A DNA stretch of 64,000 nucleotides from JBGPTF01 sp041490445 (GCA_041490445.1 JBGPTF010000003.1:224013-288012), one strand, 5' to 3'. Counted from the stretch's first letter, positions 8,164-17,644 are shown. Translations and numbers: made by a program. The notes: generated from the sequence alone by a model not told the origin.

Positions 8164-8835
8164 TTACTCGTGTAAGACAACTGTCAGCAATGACTTATTG
8201 AGCTTGATTTTGCCGTTGTATTCGATGAAGCCCAGTTTTCTGAATTTGTTCATGAAGAAATTCACGCGCGAACGTGTGGTCCCGACCATGCTCGCCAGGG
8301 TCTCCTGGGAAACTTTCGGCAGTATGCGGTCAGGTTGTTCTTGTTCCCCGTAGTGCGCGAGAAGCAGGAGTGTGCGTGCCAAGCGCTTTTCACTGGAGTC
8401 AAAGAGTTGATCGATCAGATCCTTTTCGACCCGGATGTTGTGCGCGAGCATATACGCGATGAAATGATCGGATAACTCATGCTTCGCGTGGAGCACGCGC
8501 AGCAGCTCTTTTTTTTGGATGACAAGAAGCGTAGTCGGTGTAATGGCCGAAGTCGTGCCCATCCGGAGCCGCTGACCCGCCATGCATCCCTCGCCAAAAA
8601 AGTCACTCGGGCCAAACATCGCGACCACCGCTTCCTTTCCGGACCCATTCACCACGGACAATTTCACGCCGCCCTTCTGGACGTACATGACAGTTTCCGC
8701 GGCATCACCTTGAGAGTAGATTGATTCACCTCTCCGATATTCAAGAACTTGTCTCGCCACTCCTGCGGTATCGAGAAAAACTTGCGGATCGAAAGAGTCG
8801 ACACTTCGTTTGTTCTTGAGTTTCTTTGGTTTCAT
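8164..8835 (-). CDS. Crp/Fnr-family transcription regulator
   Basis: A 223-residue regulator with an N-terminal cyclic-nucleotide-type beta-barrel (about residues 25-140; GESIYSQGD, PSDFFGEGCMAG) and a C-terminal winged helix (VSQETLASMVGTTRSRVNFF as recognition region). No N-terminal cysteine cluster is present, so it is not a classical iron-sulphur Fnr. It lies 142 bp upstream of the GT4 gene on the same strand and could control the GT4-GH130 pair, though no binding site was identified. Confidence 0.9.
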   Translation of the reverse strand: MKPKKLKNKRSVDSFDPQVFLDTAGVARQVLEYRRGESIYSQGDAAETVMYVQKGGVKLSVVNGSGKEAVVAMFGPSDFFGEGCMAGQRLRMGTTSAITPTTLLVIQKKELLRVLHAKHELSDHFIAYMLAHNIRVEKDLIDQLFDSSEKRLARTLLLLAHYGEQEQPDRILPKVSQETLASMVGTTRSRVNFFMNKFRKLGFIEYNGKIKLNKSLLTVVLHE

Positions 8836-8958
8836 ATTCAGGTCGAAACACCCTCTGGTGTGGGCGTTCCGCCTCCATCTTCACCCTACCAAGAACGTCT
8901 CCCGCTAGACTGTATAAAAGAGAACAGTCACCTGCCTTGTTAGCGTTTATGATGTCAC

Positions 8959-9046
8959 GCTAGACGGCGAGAAAGAGCGACATTGGCCGCGATGTAAGGC
9001 TGGGCCGGACGGTATCCTTACATCTCGCCGTTCTCCCCATCTAGAC
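8959..9046. repeat. Compact inverted-repeat element (MITE-like or structured leader)
   Basis: The outer arms CTAGACGGCGAGA and TCTCGCCG...TCTAG enclose a perfect inner pair, GATGTAAGG (8991-8999) and CCTTACATC (9016-9024). The nested symmetry lies between the Crp gene and a small membrane gene. It may be a small non-autonomous mobile element or a folded 5' leader. Confidence 0.4.
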
Positions 9047-9078
9047 CCGTGGAAACGGTCCTCTATTTCAAGCCGAGC

Positions 9079-9378
9079 ATGCTAAAGGACTCCTTGAGAC
9101 ACCTCCGCGAAAGTCATCGTGTGTCGCAATTCTCTGGTTTGATCCTGGGACTCAGCCTGTATTCCTACCATGTACGGGGACTTCTAGTCTGCTGGTTCTT
9201 CTTCAGCTTGCTGTTGGTCGTTCTGGCTCTGGTGATTCTAGGCGGCGTACTCGCTTGCTACGCAGGGGAATACGCTACTCATTGGGCGCACACGGCAGCG
9301 CCAGTCACTCCAATGTTAGCACTCGGTTCTGCCGAACTCCACCTGAAAACTATCTCGGACGGCAGAAAGTTGAAGTGA
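9079..9378 (+). CDS. Small hypothetical membrane protein
   Basis: Ninety-nine residues (a GTG extension from 9049 is possible). A basic N-terminus with LRESHR is followed by a very hydrophobic region at about residues 19-62 that could form two membrane helices, then a short tail with AELHLKTISDGRK. I do not recognise a characterised family. The reading frame ends 30 bp before an integrase remnant. The steep hydrophobic profile is the only support for it being a real gene. Confidence 0.5.
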   Translation: MLKDSLRHLRESHRVSQFSGLILGLSLYSYHVRGLLVCWFFFSLLLVVLALVILGGVLACYAGEYATHWAHTAAPVTPMLALGSAELHLKTISDGRKLK

Positions 9379-9410
9379 CTTTCAAGCGTCCGATCAAGGG
9401 ATGCGGGTCT

Positions 9411-9635
9411 GAGCGGCTCTAGCTGGCACTGTCTGCGGCACACCTTCGCCAGCCGCTTGGAGTTATGGCCGAGGTGGACATTCGCACCGTGCAGGAGCTT
9501 CTGGGGCACAAGACGATCACCCTGACGGTGCGGCATTCCCACTTGGCCCCGAAGCACACGCTTGCCGCCGTAGAACAGTTTGGACGCCCCTACAGAGACC
9601 TCAGCCGACACCACTACCGACACCAGCGCCTTTGA
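9411..9635 (+). pseudogene. Tyrosine recombinase C-terminal fragment, frameshifted
   Basis: Two adjacent frames carry the end of a phage-type integrase. One has the HxxR box (SWHCLRHTFASRL); after a frameshift near 9465 the other has DIRTVQELLGHKTITLT and HSHLAPKHTLAAVE. The position of the nucleophilic Tyr (usually RYSHL) reads RHSHL. The N-terminal catalytic half is missing. It lies just upstream of tRNA-Leu, a typical integration neighbourhood, so it is a scar of a lost element. Confidence 0.75.
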
Positions 9636-9701
9636 GCAACCGGCAGTCGCAGTGCCCGTGTTGCAGTATGACTCTTGATAGAATAGGTTTACAGCCACAG
9701 C

Positions 9702-9789
9702 GCCCGGGTGGCGGAATGGCATACGCGGGGGACTTAAAATCCCCTGTCCCTTACGGGACGTGTGGGTTCGACCCCCACCCCGGGCACCA
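9702..9789 (+). tRNA. tRNA-Leu (anticodon UAA)
   Basis: Complete cloverleaf: acceptor GCCCGGG (9702-9708) pairs with CCCGGGC (9779-9785), discriminator A, encoded CCA (9787-9789). The anticodon stem is GGGGA/TCCCC with loop CTTAAAA, so TAA lies at 9735-9737. The long variable arm TGTCCC...GGGACG identifies a class II tRNA, and the T arm is GTGGG-TTCGACC-CCCAC. Confidence 0.97.
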
Positions 9790-9973
9790 AGCCTAGTTTC
9801 GACAGCTCCCAGGGAGATGCAAATTGTGCACGGCACACGAATGTTTCGCGCTGGGAACATGGCCGGTCGGCGCGACAATTTCTCTGATTGATCCCAAGGT
9901 GTCGAAAAATTTCTTCGCGACCGCCGCCACCGGCTATAGAATCCACGTGCCATACATTCAAGGAGGACTTTGC

Positions 9974-12900
9974 ATGATCCGTCGGAACAGCAGGCTGCCG
10001 TTCGTCTTCTCCGCAATGGTGCTCGTTTTGGTTTCTCTGTCTGTCGGAGTTGTCTTCGGTCAGACGCTGAAAGAACACTCGCTGAAGGGAGTGAAATACC
10101 GCCTCATTGGTCCGTTCCGGGGCGGGCGAGTGCTTGCGGTCACGGGAGTGACGCAGGAGCCCAATACCTATTACTTCGGCGCGGTCGCTGGCGGTGTCTG
10201 GAAGACGACGAGCGGCGGCGTCAGTTGGGTGCCGCTGTTTGACAAGGAGCCCATTTCGTCCATCGGAAGCATTGCCGTGGCGCCCTCTGATCCCAACGTG
10301 ATGTATGTAGGCACGGGGGAAGCGTGCATCCGCGGCAACATTTCGTTCGGCAATGGCGTGTACAAGTCCGTGGATGCCGGCAAGACGTGGACGCACATCG
10401 GCCTCGACGACACGCGCCACATCGGCAGGGTGATTGTGGACCCGCAGAATCCCGACATCGTGTTCGTTGCCGCTCTCGGGCATGCTTTCGGCACAAATCC
10501 CGAGCGCGGCGTGTTCCGCTCGGCCGACGGCGGCAAGACCTGGCAGAAGGTTCTCTACAAAGACGAGAAAACCGGTGCGATCGACATCACCTTCGCTCCG
10601 ACGAACTCGCACATCCTTTACGCGGCGTTATGGGAGGCGTATCGCTCACCCTGGATGATGAGCAGCGGCGGGCCAGGCTCGGGCCTTTACAAATCCATCG
10701 ACGGTGGGACGACCTGGACGCATCTCGAAGGCCACGGCCTTCCGAAAGGCGTTCTCGGCCGCATCGGAGTTTCCGTATCTGGCGCGGACCCGAATCGCGT
10801 TTACGCCCTCATGGAAGCCGAAGAGGGCGGCCTATTTCGCTCGAACGACGGCGGCGAGACATGGCAGAGAGTCAACGACGACCATCGGTTCCGCCAGCGC
10901 GCCTGGTATTTCACCCACGTGTTTGCCGACCCGAAGAGCATTGACACCGTCTACATCTTGAACACGGGCATGTACCGCTCGACCGACGGCGGCCATGCGT
11001 TCAGCATTGTTTCCGCGCCACACGGCGACCGCCACGGCCTGTGGATTGATCCCGCAAACCCCGAGCGGATGATCGAAGGCGACGACGGCGGCGCAACGGT
11101 TTCCGTGGACGGCGGAAAATCCTGGACACCCGAATCAAATCAGCCCACTGCGCAGTTCTATCATGTGGCCACCGACTCCCGTTTCCCTTACTACGTCTAC
11201 GGAGCGCAGCAGGACAACTCGACGGTCGCGATCGCCAGCCGCAGTGACAACGGCGTAATTGACCGGCCCGATTGGTATTCGGTCGGCGGCGGTGAAAGCG
11301 GTTACATCGTGCCCGACCCGCGCAATCCGAACATCGTGTACGCAGGGTCCTATGATGGCTTGATCACGCGCACGAACAAAGCCAACGGCCAGGAGAAAGA
11401 TGTCTCCTCGTGGCCGGAAAATCCCATGGGCCGCGGCGCGACGGATTTGAAATACCGTTTCCAGTGGACTGCGCCGATCGCCGTTTCTCCGCAGGATCCG
11501 GACGTGATTTACCACGGCGCGCAGATGCTCTTGAAGACCAGCGACGGCGGAATGACGTGGACAGCCATCAGCGGAGACCTGACGCGCAACGACAAGAGCA
11601 AGCAGCAATCCTCCGGCGGCCCGATTATGCAGGACAACACCAGCGTCGAGTATTACGACACGATCTTCGCCATTGCTCCCTCACCCGTCGCGAAGGACCA
11701 GGTCTGGGTGGGCACCGATGACGGGTTTGTCCAGCTCACGCGGGACGGTGGCAAGCATTGGACGAATGTCACGCCCACGGACATGCCCGAATGGGGTACC
11801 GTCAGCATCATCGATCCCTCCACGCGCGATGCTGGCACGGCCTACATGGCCGTGGACCGTCATCGACTGGATGACCTCCACGCGTACATCTTCAAGACGG
11901 CAGATTTTGGCAAGACCTGGACGAAGCTCACCGGCGGGCTCCCCGACAACAGCTACGTTCACGTCGTGCGCGAAGACCCGGGCCGCAAAGGCCTGCTCTT
12001 CGCGGGGACGGAAACCGGCATCTGGATTTCTTTCGACGACGGCGCCCACTGGCAGTCGGCGCAATTGAATCTGCCGCCTTCGCCGGTTCACGATCTGACG
12101 ATCAGGGGCAATGATCTCGTCGTCGCCACGCACGGACGCGCGTTCTGGATCCTGGACGATATCACGCCCCTGCGCCAGCTCTCGGATGCCGTCGACAACG
12201 AAGATGCGCATCTGTTCGAGCCGGCGCCGGCTCTCCGCTTCCGTGGGCCGGGCTTCTCGCTACCGCCCGGCGTACCCGTTGGGTCGAATCCTCCGGCAGG
12301 CGCGATCATTGATTACTCGCTGAAGACCGCGCCGAAAGAGCCGATCACGCTCGAGACTCTCGACGGCAAAGGGACGGTGGTCCGGAAGTATTCGAGCAAG
12401 AAGGTGCAAGCGAGCGAGCCGCCGAGCGAGTTTCCGGAGCTCGACCGCGGCGGCGCGTCACTCCCGACGGAAGCGGGCCTGAATCGGTTCATCTGGGACC
12501 TGCGCTACGAGCCGCCGAGCCGCGTGCCCGGCGCTGTGTCGTGGGGCGGGAGGCCCAATGGCCCGTTGGCGGTGCCCGGCAAGTATCAGGTCAAGCTCAC
12601 GGTGGCGGGGAAGAGCTACGCGGCTCCGCTCGAGGTGAAGGAAGATCCGCGAATCGAGACTTCGCAGGCGGACCTCGAGAAACAATTCAATCTCGCGTTG
12701 AAGATCCGCGACCGCGTGAGCGAAGGACACGACGCCGTAAATCAGATTCGTGCGCTGCGCGGACAGCTCGAAGCTTTGCGTAAACGGCTCGGTAGCGACG
12801 CGAAGCACAAGGTGATCGTGGATGCAACCCTGGCGCTCGACAAGAAAATGAGTGCGGTCGAGGAGCAGCTCATTCAGCCCAAGTCGAAGAGCTCCGAAGA

Positions 12901-13141
12901 CCCGCTCAATTTCCCCATCATGATCGTGGATCAACTGATGGCGCTTGGCAGCACGGTCGAAAGCTCGGATTCGGCGCCGACGCAGGCTTCCTACGCCGTG
13001 TTCGATGATCTCGGCAAGAAACTCGACGAACAATTGGCCGCGTGGAAGACAATCCAGTCCAAGGACCTCGCGGCGTTGAATTCCTCGGCGGAGAAGGAGA
13101 AGATCCCCGCGGTCTCGATTCCGCCCGCGGAAAATAAATAA
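9974..13141 (+). CDS. Large secreted BNR/VPS10-like propeller protein
   Basis: A 1055-residue exported protein. AGGAGGA lies 6 nt before the ATG and a signal peptide spans about residues 1-30. About eleven BNR/Asp-box motifs of the form SxDGGxTW are visible (for example KSVDAGKTW, RSADGGKTW, KSIDGGTTW, RSNDGGETW, KTSDGGMTW), indicating two beta-propellers as in sortilin/VPS10 or sialidase-like proteins. A C-terminal region after about residue 760 resembles the beta-sandwich and helical tail often found on these Acidobacteria/Bacteroidetes proteins. No sialidase catalytic Arg triad or Glu could be assigned. The annotation as a glycosyl hydrolase is therefore unsafe; a ligand-binding or processing role in the periplasm is inferred. 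Confidence 0.85.
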   Translation: MIRRNSRLPFVFSAMVLVLVSLSVGVVFGQTLKEHSLKGVKYRLIGPFRGGRVLAVTGVTQEPNTYYFGAVAGGVWKTTSGGVSWVPLFDKEPISSIGSIAVAPSDPNVMYVGTGEACIRGNISFGNGVYKSVDAGKTWTHIGLDDTRHIGRVIVDPQNPDIVFVAALGHAFGTNPERGVFRSADGGKTWQKVLYKDEKTGAIDITFAPTNSHILYAALWEAYRSPWMMSSGGPGSGLYKSIDGGTTWTHLEGHGLPKGVLGRIGVSVSGADPNRVYALMEAEEGGLFRSNDGGETWQRVNDDHRFRQRAWYFTHVFADPKSIDTVYILNTGMYRSTDGGHAFSIVSAPHGDRHGLWIDPANPERMIEGDDGGATVSVDGGKSWTPESNQPTAQFYHVATDSRFPYYVYGAQQDNSTVAIASRSDNGVIDRPDWYSVGGGESGYIVPDPRNPNIVYAGSYDGLITRTNKANGQEKDVSSWPENPMGRGATDLKYRFQWTAPIAVSPQDPDVIYHGAQMLLKTSDGGMTWTAISGDLTRNDKSKQQSSGGPIMQDNTSVEYYDTIFAIAPSPVAKDQVWVGTDDGFVQLTRDGGKHWTNVTPTDMPEWGTVSIIDPSTRDAGTAYMAVDRHRLDDLHAYIFKTADFGKTWTKLTGGLPDNSYVHVVREDPGRKGLLFAGTETGIWISFDDGAHWQSAQLNLPPSPVHDLTIRGNDLVVATHGRAFWILDDITPLRQLSDAVDNEDAHLFEPAPALRFRGPGFSLPPGVPVGSNPPAGAIIDYSLKTAPKEPITLETLDGKGTVVRKYSSKKVQASEPPSEFPELDRGGASLPTEAGLNRFIWDLRYEPPSRVPGAVSWGGRPNGPLAVPGKYQVKLTVAGKSYAAPLEVKEDPRIETSQADLEKQFNLALKIRDRVSEGHDAVNQIRALRGQLEALRKRLGSDAKHKVIVDATLALDKKMSAVEEQLIQPKSKSSEDPLNFPIMIVDQLMALGSTVESSDSAPTQASYAVFDDLGKKLDEQLAAWKTIQSKDLAALNSSAEKEKIPAVSIPPAENK

Positions 13142-13314
13142 GAGCGCGCCCGCGATTCTGTGACGCGTCGAGAACCAACGCCGCCGCCCGGGCCCGGTTC
13201 GTGCCGCGCCCGTCGAACGGAACAGGTTGTTCCACTCACGTACGCCGAATTACTCACCGGTCTCGTACTCGGCGCTTGAGGCACTGGCGCCCGATGGCGT
13301 ATCATTTCGCGCGA

Positions 13315-13953
13315 ATGGGCAAAGCAGCTCGTCATCCCATCACACACTGGATCGGCACGGGCGCCGGCTGGCTTCTGCGCCGAGTCGTCAGCGGCCTTGC
13401 CGCCACCGGCATCACGCCAAACATGCTCACGTTTTTCGCATTGGCCGTGAACGGCTGGGCCACGGTGCTGTTCGCGATGGGGAGATTTCACACCGCCGCC
13501 GCAGTGCTTTTTCTCGCAGGGTTTCTCGACATGGCGGATGGGCAGGTGGCCCGGCGCGTCGGCCGCGTGACGGCGTTCGGCGCGTTCCTCGACTCCACCC
13601 TCGACCGGTACTCCGACCTAGGTCTCTACATGGGGCTGGTCGTCTATTACGCCGTGATCGGCCGCACGTTCTACGTCGTCCTTGCCGGCATCGCGATGTC
13701 GAGCTCGTTCATGGTGAGCTATTCGCGTGCCCGCGCCGAATCGCTGATCCCCACCTGTAAGGTCGGCTTCATGGAGCGGCCGGAGCGTTTGGTGCTGCTG
13801 ATTCTAGGAGGCGCATTCAATCGCATGGCCCCCGCCCTTTGGGTGATTGCAACGATCTCGACAATTACGGTGGTCCACCGGGTCGTCTACACCTCGCAGG
13901 AAATTCGCGCCGGGCGCACGCTGCAATCGAGCCGCGCCGCCACTGACTCTTAA
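13315..13953 (+). CDS. CDP-alcohol phosphatidyltransferase family protein
   Basis: An integral membrane enzyme that transfers a phosphoalcohol from a CDP donor to an alcohol acceptor in phospholipid headgroup synthesis. The signature D-x2-DG-x2-AR-x8-G-x3-D-x3-D is complete (D72, D75, G76, A79, R80, G89, D93, D97). Around it are several hydrophobic helices. Starts at 13315 or 13294 are both possible; no ribosome site separates them. Its stop overlaps the stop of the convergent plsC-like gene by 4 bp. The context of acyltransferase, lipid kinase and ligases points to assembly of a specialised phospholipid. The acceptor alcohol cannot be told. Confidence 0.85.
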   Translation: MGKAARHPITHWIGTGAGWLLRRVVSGLAATGITPNMLTFFALAVNGWATVLFAMGRFHTAAAVLFLAGFLDMADGQVARRVGRVTAFGAFLDSTLDRYSDLGLYMGLVVYYAVIGRTFYVVLAGIAMSSSFMVSYSRARAESLIPTCKVGFMERPERLVLLILGGAFNRMAPALWVIATISTITVVHRVVYTSQEIRAGRTLQSSRAATDS

Positions 13954-14687
13954 CCGCGCGCCTTCAGCGCTTCTTCCACCGGCTGCGTGACGATCTGCTG
14001 GACCCGCTCACGTAATTCTTCCACCTGGTCGCGCCGCAAATCCTTTGTCTCAATCGTGTCGTGCAGAAAAACGGTGATCTTCCCAGGATAGATCATCCAG
14101 CCGCCGGTGCGATGAAAATCGAATGAGCCAACGATGCTCATCGGCACGATCGGCGCGCCGAATTGCTGCGCAATGCGAAAGATTCCCTTCTTGAATGGGC
14201 GGACGTGGCCGTCGCGCGTGCGCGAGCCTTCGGCAAACGCGATCAGGCTGATGCCGTCGTCGAGCGCCTTCTTGGTGCGACGAATCATCTCTTCGAGCCC
14301 GGCGCGGCTGCTGTCGCCGGGCACGGGAATGTTGCCGAAGCGCTTCATCATCCAGCCGTAGGCCGGAATCTTGAAATGGGATTCCAGCTCGAAGCCGCGC
14401 ACGAACTGCGGAATCGCGGAATAAACGACGAAGGCGTCGAAGATGTTCACGTGGTTGCAAACAAAAAGGCTCGTGCGCGCAGCGTCGAAGCCCGGAGCGC
14501 GGCGCACTTCGAACCCCACTCCGATCAGCCGAAGAACGTTGCGGAAGAACCAGCGCTGCGGCCCGTCGTTTTTCCGCGGATCGACGAAAACGGGCAGAAG
14601 CACCAGCAGGGAACAGACGACAAAGAAATGGACTCCGCTGACGGCCCAGAGCACCAGCGCGCGACAGATGAGATACAGCTTCTTCAT
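13950..14687 (-). CDS. PlsC-like lysophospholipid acyltransferase
   Basis: A membrane acyltransferase that would transfer an acyl group to a lysophosphatidate-like acceptor. Motif I is NHVNIFD (His79, Asp84); motif III is FAEGSRTR at residues 151-158. An N-terminal membrane segment spans about 10-33. The start is ATG at 14687, overlapping the stop of the lipid kinase gene (ATGA), so the two proteins are translationally coupled. The kinase-acyltransferase order suits phosphorylation of a mono-substituted glycerol followed by acylation, but this is inferred. Confidence 0.88.
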   Translation of the reverse strand: MKKLYLICRALVLWAVSGVHFFVVCSLLVLLPVFVDPRKNDGPQRWFFRNVLRLIGVGFEVRRAPGFDAARTSLFVCNHVNIFDAFVVYSAIPQFVRGFELESHFKIPAYGWMMKRFGNIPVPGDSSRAGLEEMIRRTKKALDDGISLIAFAEGSRTRDGHVRPFKKGIFRIAQQFGAPIVPMSIVGSFDFHRTGGWMIYPGKITVFLHDTIETKDLRRDQVEELRERVQQIVTQPVEEALKARG

Positions 14688-15586
14688 ACGACGACATCCA
14701 GCGCTGCGGGAAGCACTTCGATCGCTTTGCAATCCAGCTCGAGGCTTTCGCCATCCACCATTACATCCACCGGGCCTTCCAGCGAAAAATCAATCCGGCG
14801 CGCAGCGACGCGTGATGCAAGCGGATGCTGGATGTGCGTGCCATCGAAGAGCGTCCGGAAATTGCGCAAAAGTCCGATTCGGCCGATCGGTCCCCAGCGA
14901 ATGAATTCGATCAGGCCATCGCTTGTGTCGGCCTGCGGCGCGATCATCATCTTGCCGCCGGTGAATTTCGAGTTGCTGAACGCGAGAAACAAACACCGGT
15001 GCCGGTCGGGCTCGCCGGCGCTGTCCACCTGCAGCGGAAACGCTTGGCGATTGAGGCGCGCGAGGCACGTCAGCACACCCAGAACGTAGCCCAGTTCGCC
15101 GAGCCGCTTGAAGCGCCGATTGGTGACCGCGGCAACGTCCGCCGCAAAGCCGAGGGTCAGCAGATTGATGAAGTGCAGCACGCCCCCCGCGTGGGTCAGC
15201 CGCAACACGTCGCACGCGCGTCGCCGCCCGGCGAGCAGAATGGCGACAGATTGTTCCGCGCCGGGCGAGGCGAAATCGCGCAAAAAGGAATTGCCCGTGC
15301 CGAGCGGTAGAAACGCGAGCGCAGGCCGTTCGGACAATTTATCGCGCGGGAAAAGGCCGTTCACGATTTCATACGCGGTGCCGTCGCCGCCGACAGCGAC
15401 GAATTGGCGGAATCCGCGCTCGTAGGCGTCGCGCACGAGCCCGATCCCCTGGCCGGGACGAGTTGTCTCCGCGGCCTCGATTTCCAACCCAGCCTGGCGC
15501 AAACGAGTGAGCGCCGCAGGCGCCATTTTCCCGCAGCGGCCCCCGCCCGCCGCTGGGTTCACCACCGCGAAGAATCGCGTCTTCAC
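14684..15586 (-). CDS. Diacylglycerol kinase-family lipid kinase
   Basis: A 300-residue kinase of the DgkB/YegS/sphingosine-kinase fold. NPAAGGG (residues 10-16) and GGDGT (66-70) form the nucleotide-binding site, with LPLGTGNSF following. The lipid substrate could be diacylglycerol, alkylglycerol or a long-chain base; the sequence does not decide. It overlaps the ligase gene upstream by 4 bp and the acyltransferase downstream by 4 bp, so these three form a tightly coupled unit. Confidence 0.88.
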   Translation of the reverse strand: MKTRFFAVVNPAAGGGRCGKMAPAALTRLRQAGLEIEAAETTRPGQGIGLVRDAYERGFRQFVAVGGDGTAYEIVNGLFPRDKLSERPALAFLPLGTGNSFLRDFASPGAEQSVAILLAGRRRACDVLRLTHAGGVLHFINLLTLGFAADVAAVTNRRFKRLGELGYVLGVLTCLARLNRQAFPLQVDSAGEPDRHRCLFLAFSNSKFTGGKMMIAPQADTSDGLIEFIRWGPIGRIGLLRNFRTLFDGTHIQHPLASRVAARRIDFSLEGPVDVMVDGESLELDCKAIEVLPAALDVVV

Positions 15587-17292
15587 AGAGCGACCACTGC
15601 CGAGCGGTCAAGATGCCTGCGGAGTTCTTCCGCCAACACCAGCCGCTTGATTTTGAGCGATGCCGTGCGGGGGAAATCGTGTTCCCAGACAACGTAGCCG
15701 CTGAGCCGTTTGTAGTTCAGCAAGCGGCGATTACGTTCGTTCAGATCGGCGCGCAGGCGCTCGTTCATAGTCTGTCCCGCGTCCGGGTGCAGCACGATGA
15801 CGAGCTGCTCGCCGACCATCGTGTGTTGCGGCCAGATGTAGTTTGCGGCGAACACGCAAAACTCCTTCACCGGCAGGCCTTCGAAAAACGTCTCGATGTC
15901 TTCGGGATAAACGTTTTTCCCCTCGGCGGTAACAATCATGTTCTTCTTGCGCCCGAAGAGTTGCAGGTGCCCCGTCTCGTCGAGCCGCCCCAGATCGCCC
16001 GTCAGTAGCCAGCCGTCCACAATCGTTTCCGCAGTCAGTTCCGGGTCATCGAGGTACTGCGCCATCACCGTCTTGCTGCGCAACGCCACTTCTCCGATGC
16101 CTTCCGCATCCGGTTCGAGGATTCTCACTTCCATGCCGGGCAGCGGCCTGCCAACTGTGTCCGGCCGAAATGGGCGGAAATCATTCAGCGTGATCGCCGT
16201 CCCCGCTTCGGTAAGCCCATATGCATTGCCGACCAGGATGCCGAGATCGTAGAAGAATTGCAGCGTCGCGGGCTCGGTAAATGCGCCGCCCACGAAAAGC
16301 GCGCGAAGCTCGCCACCGAATGCCTGATGGACAGCAGGCAACAGCAAGCGGCTCAGCCACAGATGCGGCCGTCGCCCCGTCAGCGCCCGATTCAGCGCAA
16401 TCATTCTGTCGAGCAACCAGCGCTTCCTCCGGGGCAGCTCCGCGAACCTCTGACGAAGCCCTCGCTCGATGTTTTTGAGCACCAGCGGCACCAGGGTCAT
16501 GTAAGTGATTTTGAAGCGCGGGAATGCCTCGCGAATGTATTCGGGCCGCAGCGTGCGCAGATAAACAACTGCCGCGCCGCAGGTGAACGGGCCGATAAAA
16601 CCGACCATGAAATCAATGGCGTGGTTTGTCGGCAAAATGCTCAGGTAACGCACGCCGGGCCAAAAAGGGTAGAGCGCCGTCAGCGCGATACACTGCTCGA
16701 GATAATTCTCGTGCGTCATCACGCATCCCTTCGGCCGGCCTCCGGTGCCCGAAGAGTAGACGATGCTCGCCCAATCGCTCCGTGCGCGCGGAACGAATGC
16801 CGGCTCGCCACTCCTTTTGAATTCTTCCCAGCGGAATGCGCCGGAAAGATCCGCGTTCGCGGGCGCTTCGGCAACAAGCACGATGCGCATTTTCTTTCCG
16901 GCGAATGCGGGTTCCTGAATGATCGCGCGCCAGAGGTGATATTCGGTGATCAAAACGTCTGCATGGGAATGTGCCAAGAGCTGCAGTTGCTCGGCGGCCG
17001 TCAGCTTGTAATCGAGCGGTACCAACACGCCGCCACGATAGAAAATCGCGTAGGCGGAAATCAGCCATTTCGACTGATTCGTCATGATGATCGCGGCGCG
17101 GCTGCCTGCCCCGAAGCCGCGCTCTGCGAGTGCGCCAGCGAACGGCAGCGCGGCTTCCTTGAATTGACCGTAGGTGAGCCGGCAATTCTCCCGCTCGCGG
17201 TCCGCTTCGATCAGGCAAACTTCGCCGGACCACCGTTCCAGCGCATCCCGCAGCGCTTCACCGAGCGAATCGTATTCTCTGAGATCGAGCAT
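15583..17292 (-). CDS. AMP-binding fatty acyl ligase (first copy)
   Basis: An adenylate-forming enzyme of 569 residues that activates a carboxylic acid and loads CoA or an ACP. Motifs: YSSGTGGRPKG (179-189), YGLTEAGTA, TGDLGRLD, GRKKNMIVTAEGKNVYP, and a C-terminal TASLKIKR with the catalytic Lys. It starts 109 bp after the ACP gene and overlaps the kinase gene by 4 bp. The ACP next door makes acyl-ACP formation more likely than acyl-CoA formation, by inference. Confidence 0.88.
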   Translation of the reverse strand: MLDLREYDSLGEALRDALERWSGEVCLIEADRERENCRLTYGQFKEAALPFAGALAERGFGAGSRAAIIMTNQSKWLISAYAIFYRGGVLVPLDYKLTAAEQLQLLAHSHADVLITEYHLWRAIIQEPAFAGKKMRIVLVAEAPANADLSGAFRWEEFKRSGEPAFVPRARSDWASIVYSSGTGGRPKGCVMTHENYLEQCIALTALYPFWPGVRYLSILPTNHAIDFMVGFIGPFTCGAAVVYLRTLRPEYIREAFPRFKITYMTLVPLVLKNIERGLRQRFAELPRRKRWLLDRMIALNRALTGRRPHLWLSRLLLPAVHQAFGGELRALFVGGAFTEPATLQFFYDLGILVGNAYGLTEAGTAITLNDFRPFRPDTVGRPLPGMEVRILEPDAEGIGEVALRSKTVMAQYLDDPELTAETIVDGWLLTGDLGRLDETGHLQLFGRKKNMIVTAEGKNVYPEDIETFFEGLPVKEFCVFAANYIWPQHTMVGEQLVIVLHPDAGQTMNERLRADLNERNRRLLNYKRLSGYVVWEHDFPRTASLKIKRLVLAEELRRHLDRSAVVAL

Positions 17293-17401
17293 AAACGATC
17301 AGTTGTCGAGCCACACGGTCTTAGGCAAATCAGTGCATTCTACCTGAGACCATACCTCTTGTGTCTCAGTGGGCTCAGTGTCTCTGCGGCTGGATTGGTT
17401 C

Positions 17402-17644
17402 TCACAGGCGGGACTGGATGCGCTGGGCGAGGGTGCGGAAGTCGCTCACGCCTTGCAGTTCGTAATCCGGCAGCTCCACGTGGAAATGATTCTCAATTCG
17501 CGTGAGCAGGTCGAGCGCTTGCAGACTATCGATGCCAAGTTCCTTGAAAAAGTCGTCGTCGGGCGAAAGTTTTTCGCGCGGCACTTTGAAATGCGCCGCG
17601 GCGAGGTCGAGAACTTCGTTCAGCGTGCTATTGAGCGGTGGCAT
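17402..17644 (-). CDS. Acyl carrier protein
   Basis: Eighty residues of acidic helical ACP type with the phosphopantetheine attachment serine Ser40 in ELGIDSLQAL. The ATG at 17644 is preferred to a TTG at 17665: GAGGAG sits just before it, and a TATAAT box (17665-17670, minus strand) overlaps the upstream TTG. This implies a short leader and a promoter here, so ACP heads the ligase-kinase-acyltransferase unit. It is separate from any fatty acid synthase operon and is therefore probably dedicated to this pathway. Confidence 0.88.
   Translation of the reverse strand: MPPLNSTLNEVLDLAAAHFKVPREKLSPDDDFFKELGIDSLQALDLLTRIENHFHVELPDYELQGVSDFRTLAQRIQSRL

Noticed and set aside
9974..13141. Sialidase or glycosyl hydrolase activity for the BNR-repeat protein
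   Set aside because: Asp-box repeats alone define a propeller fold. The catalytic Arg triad, Tyr and Glu of sialidases could not be assigned.
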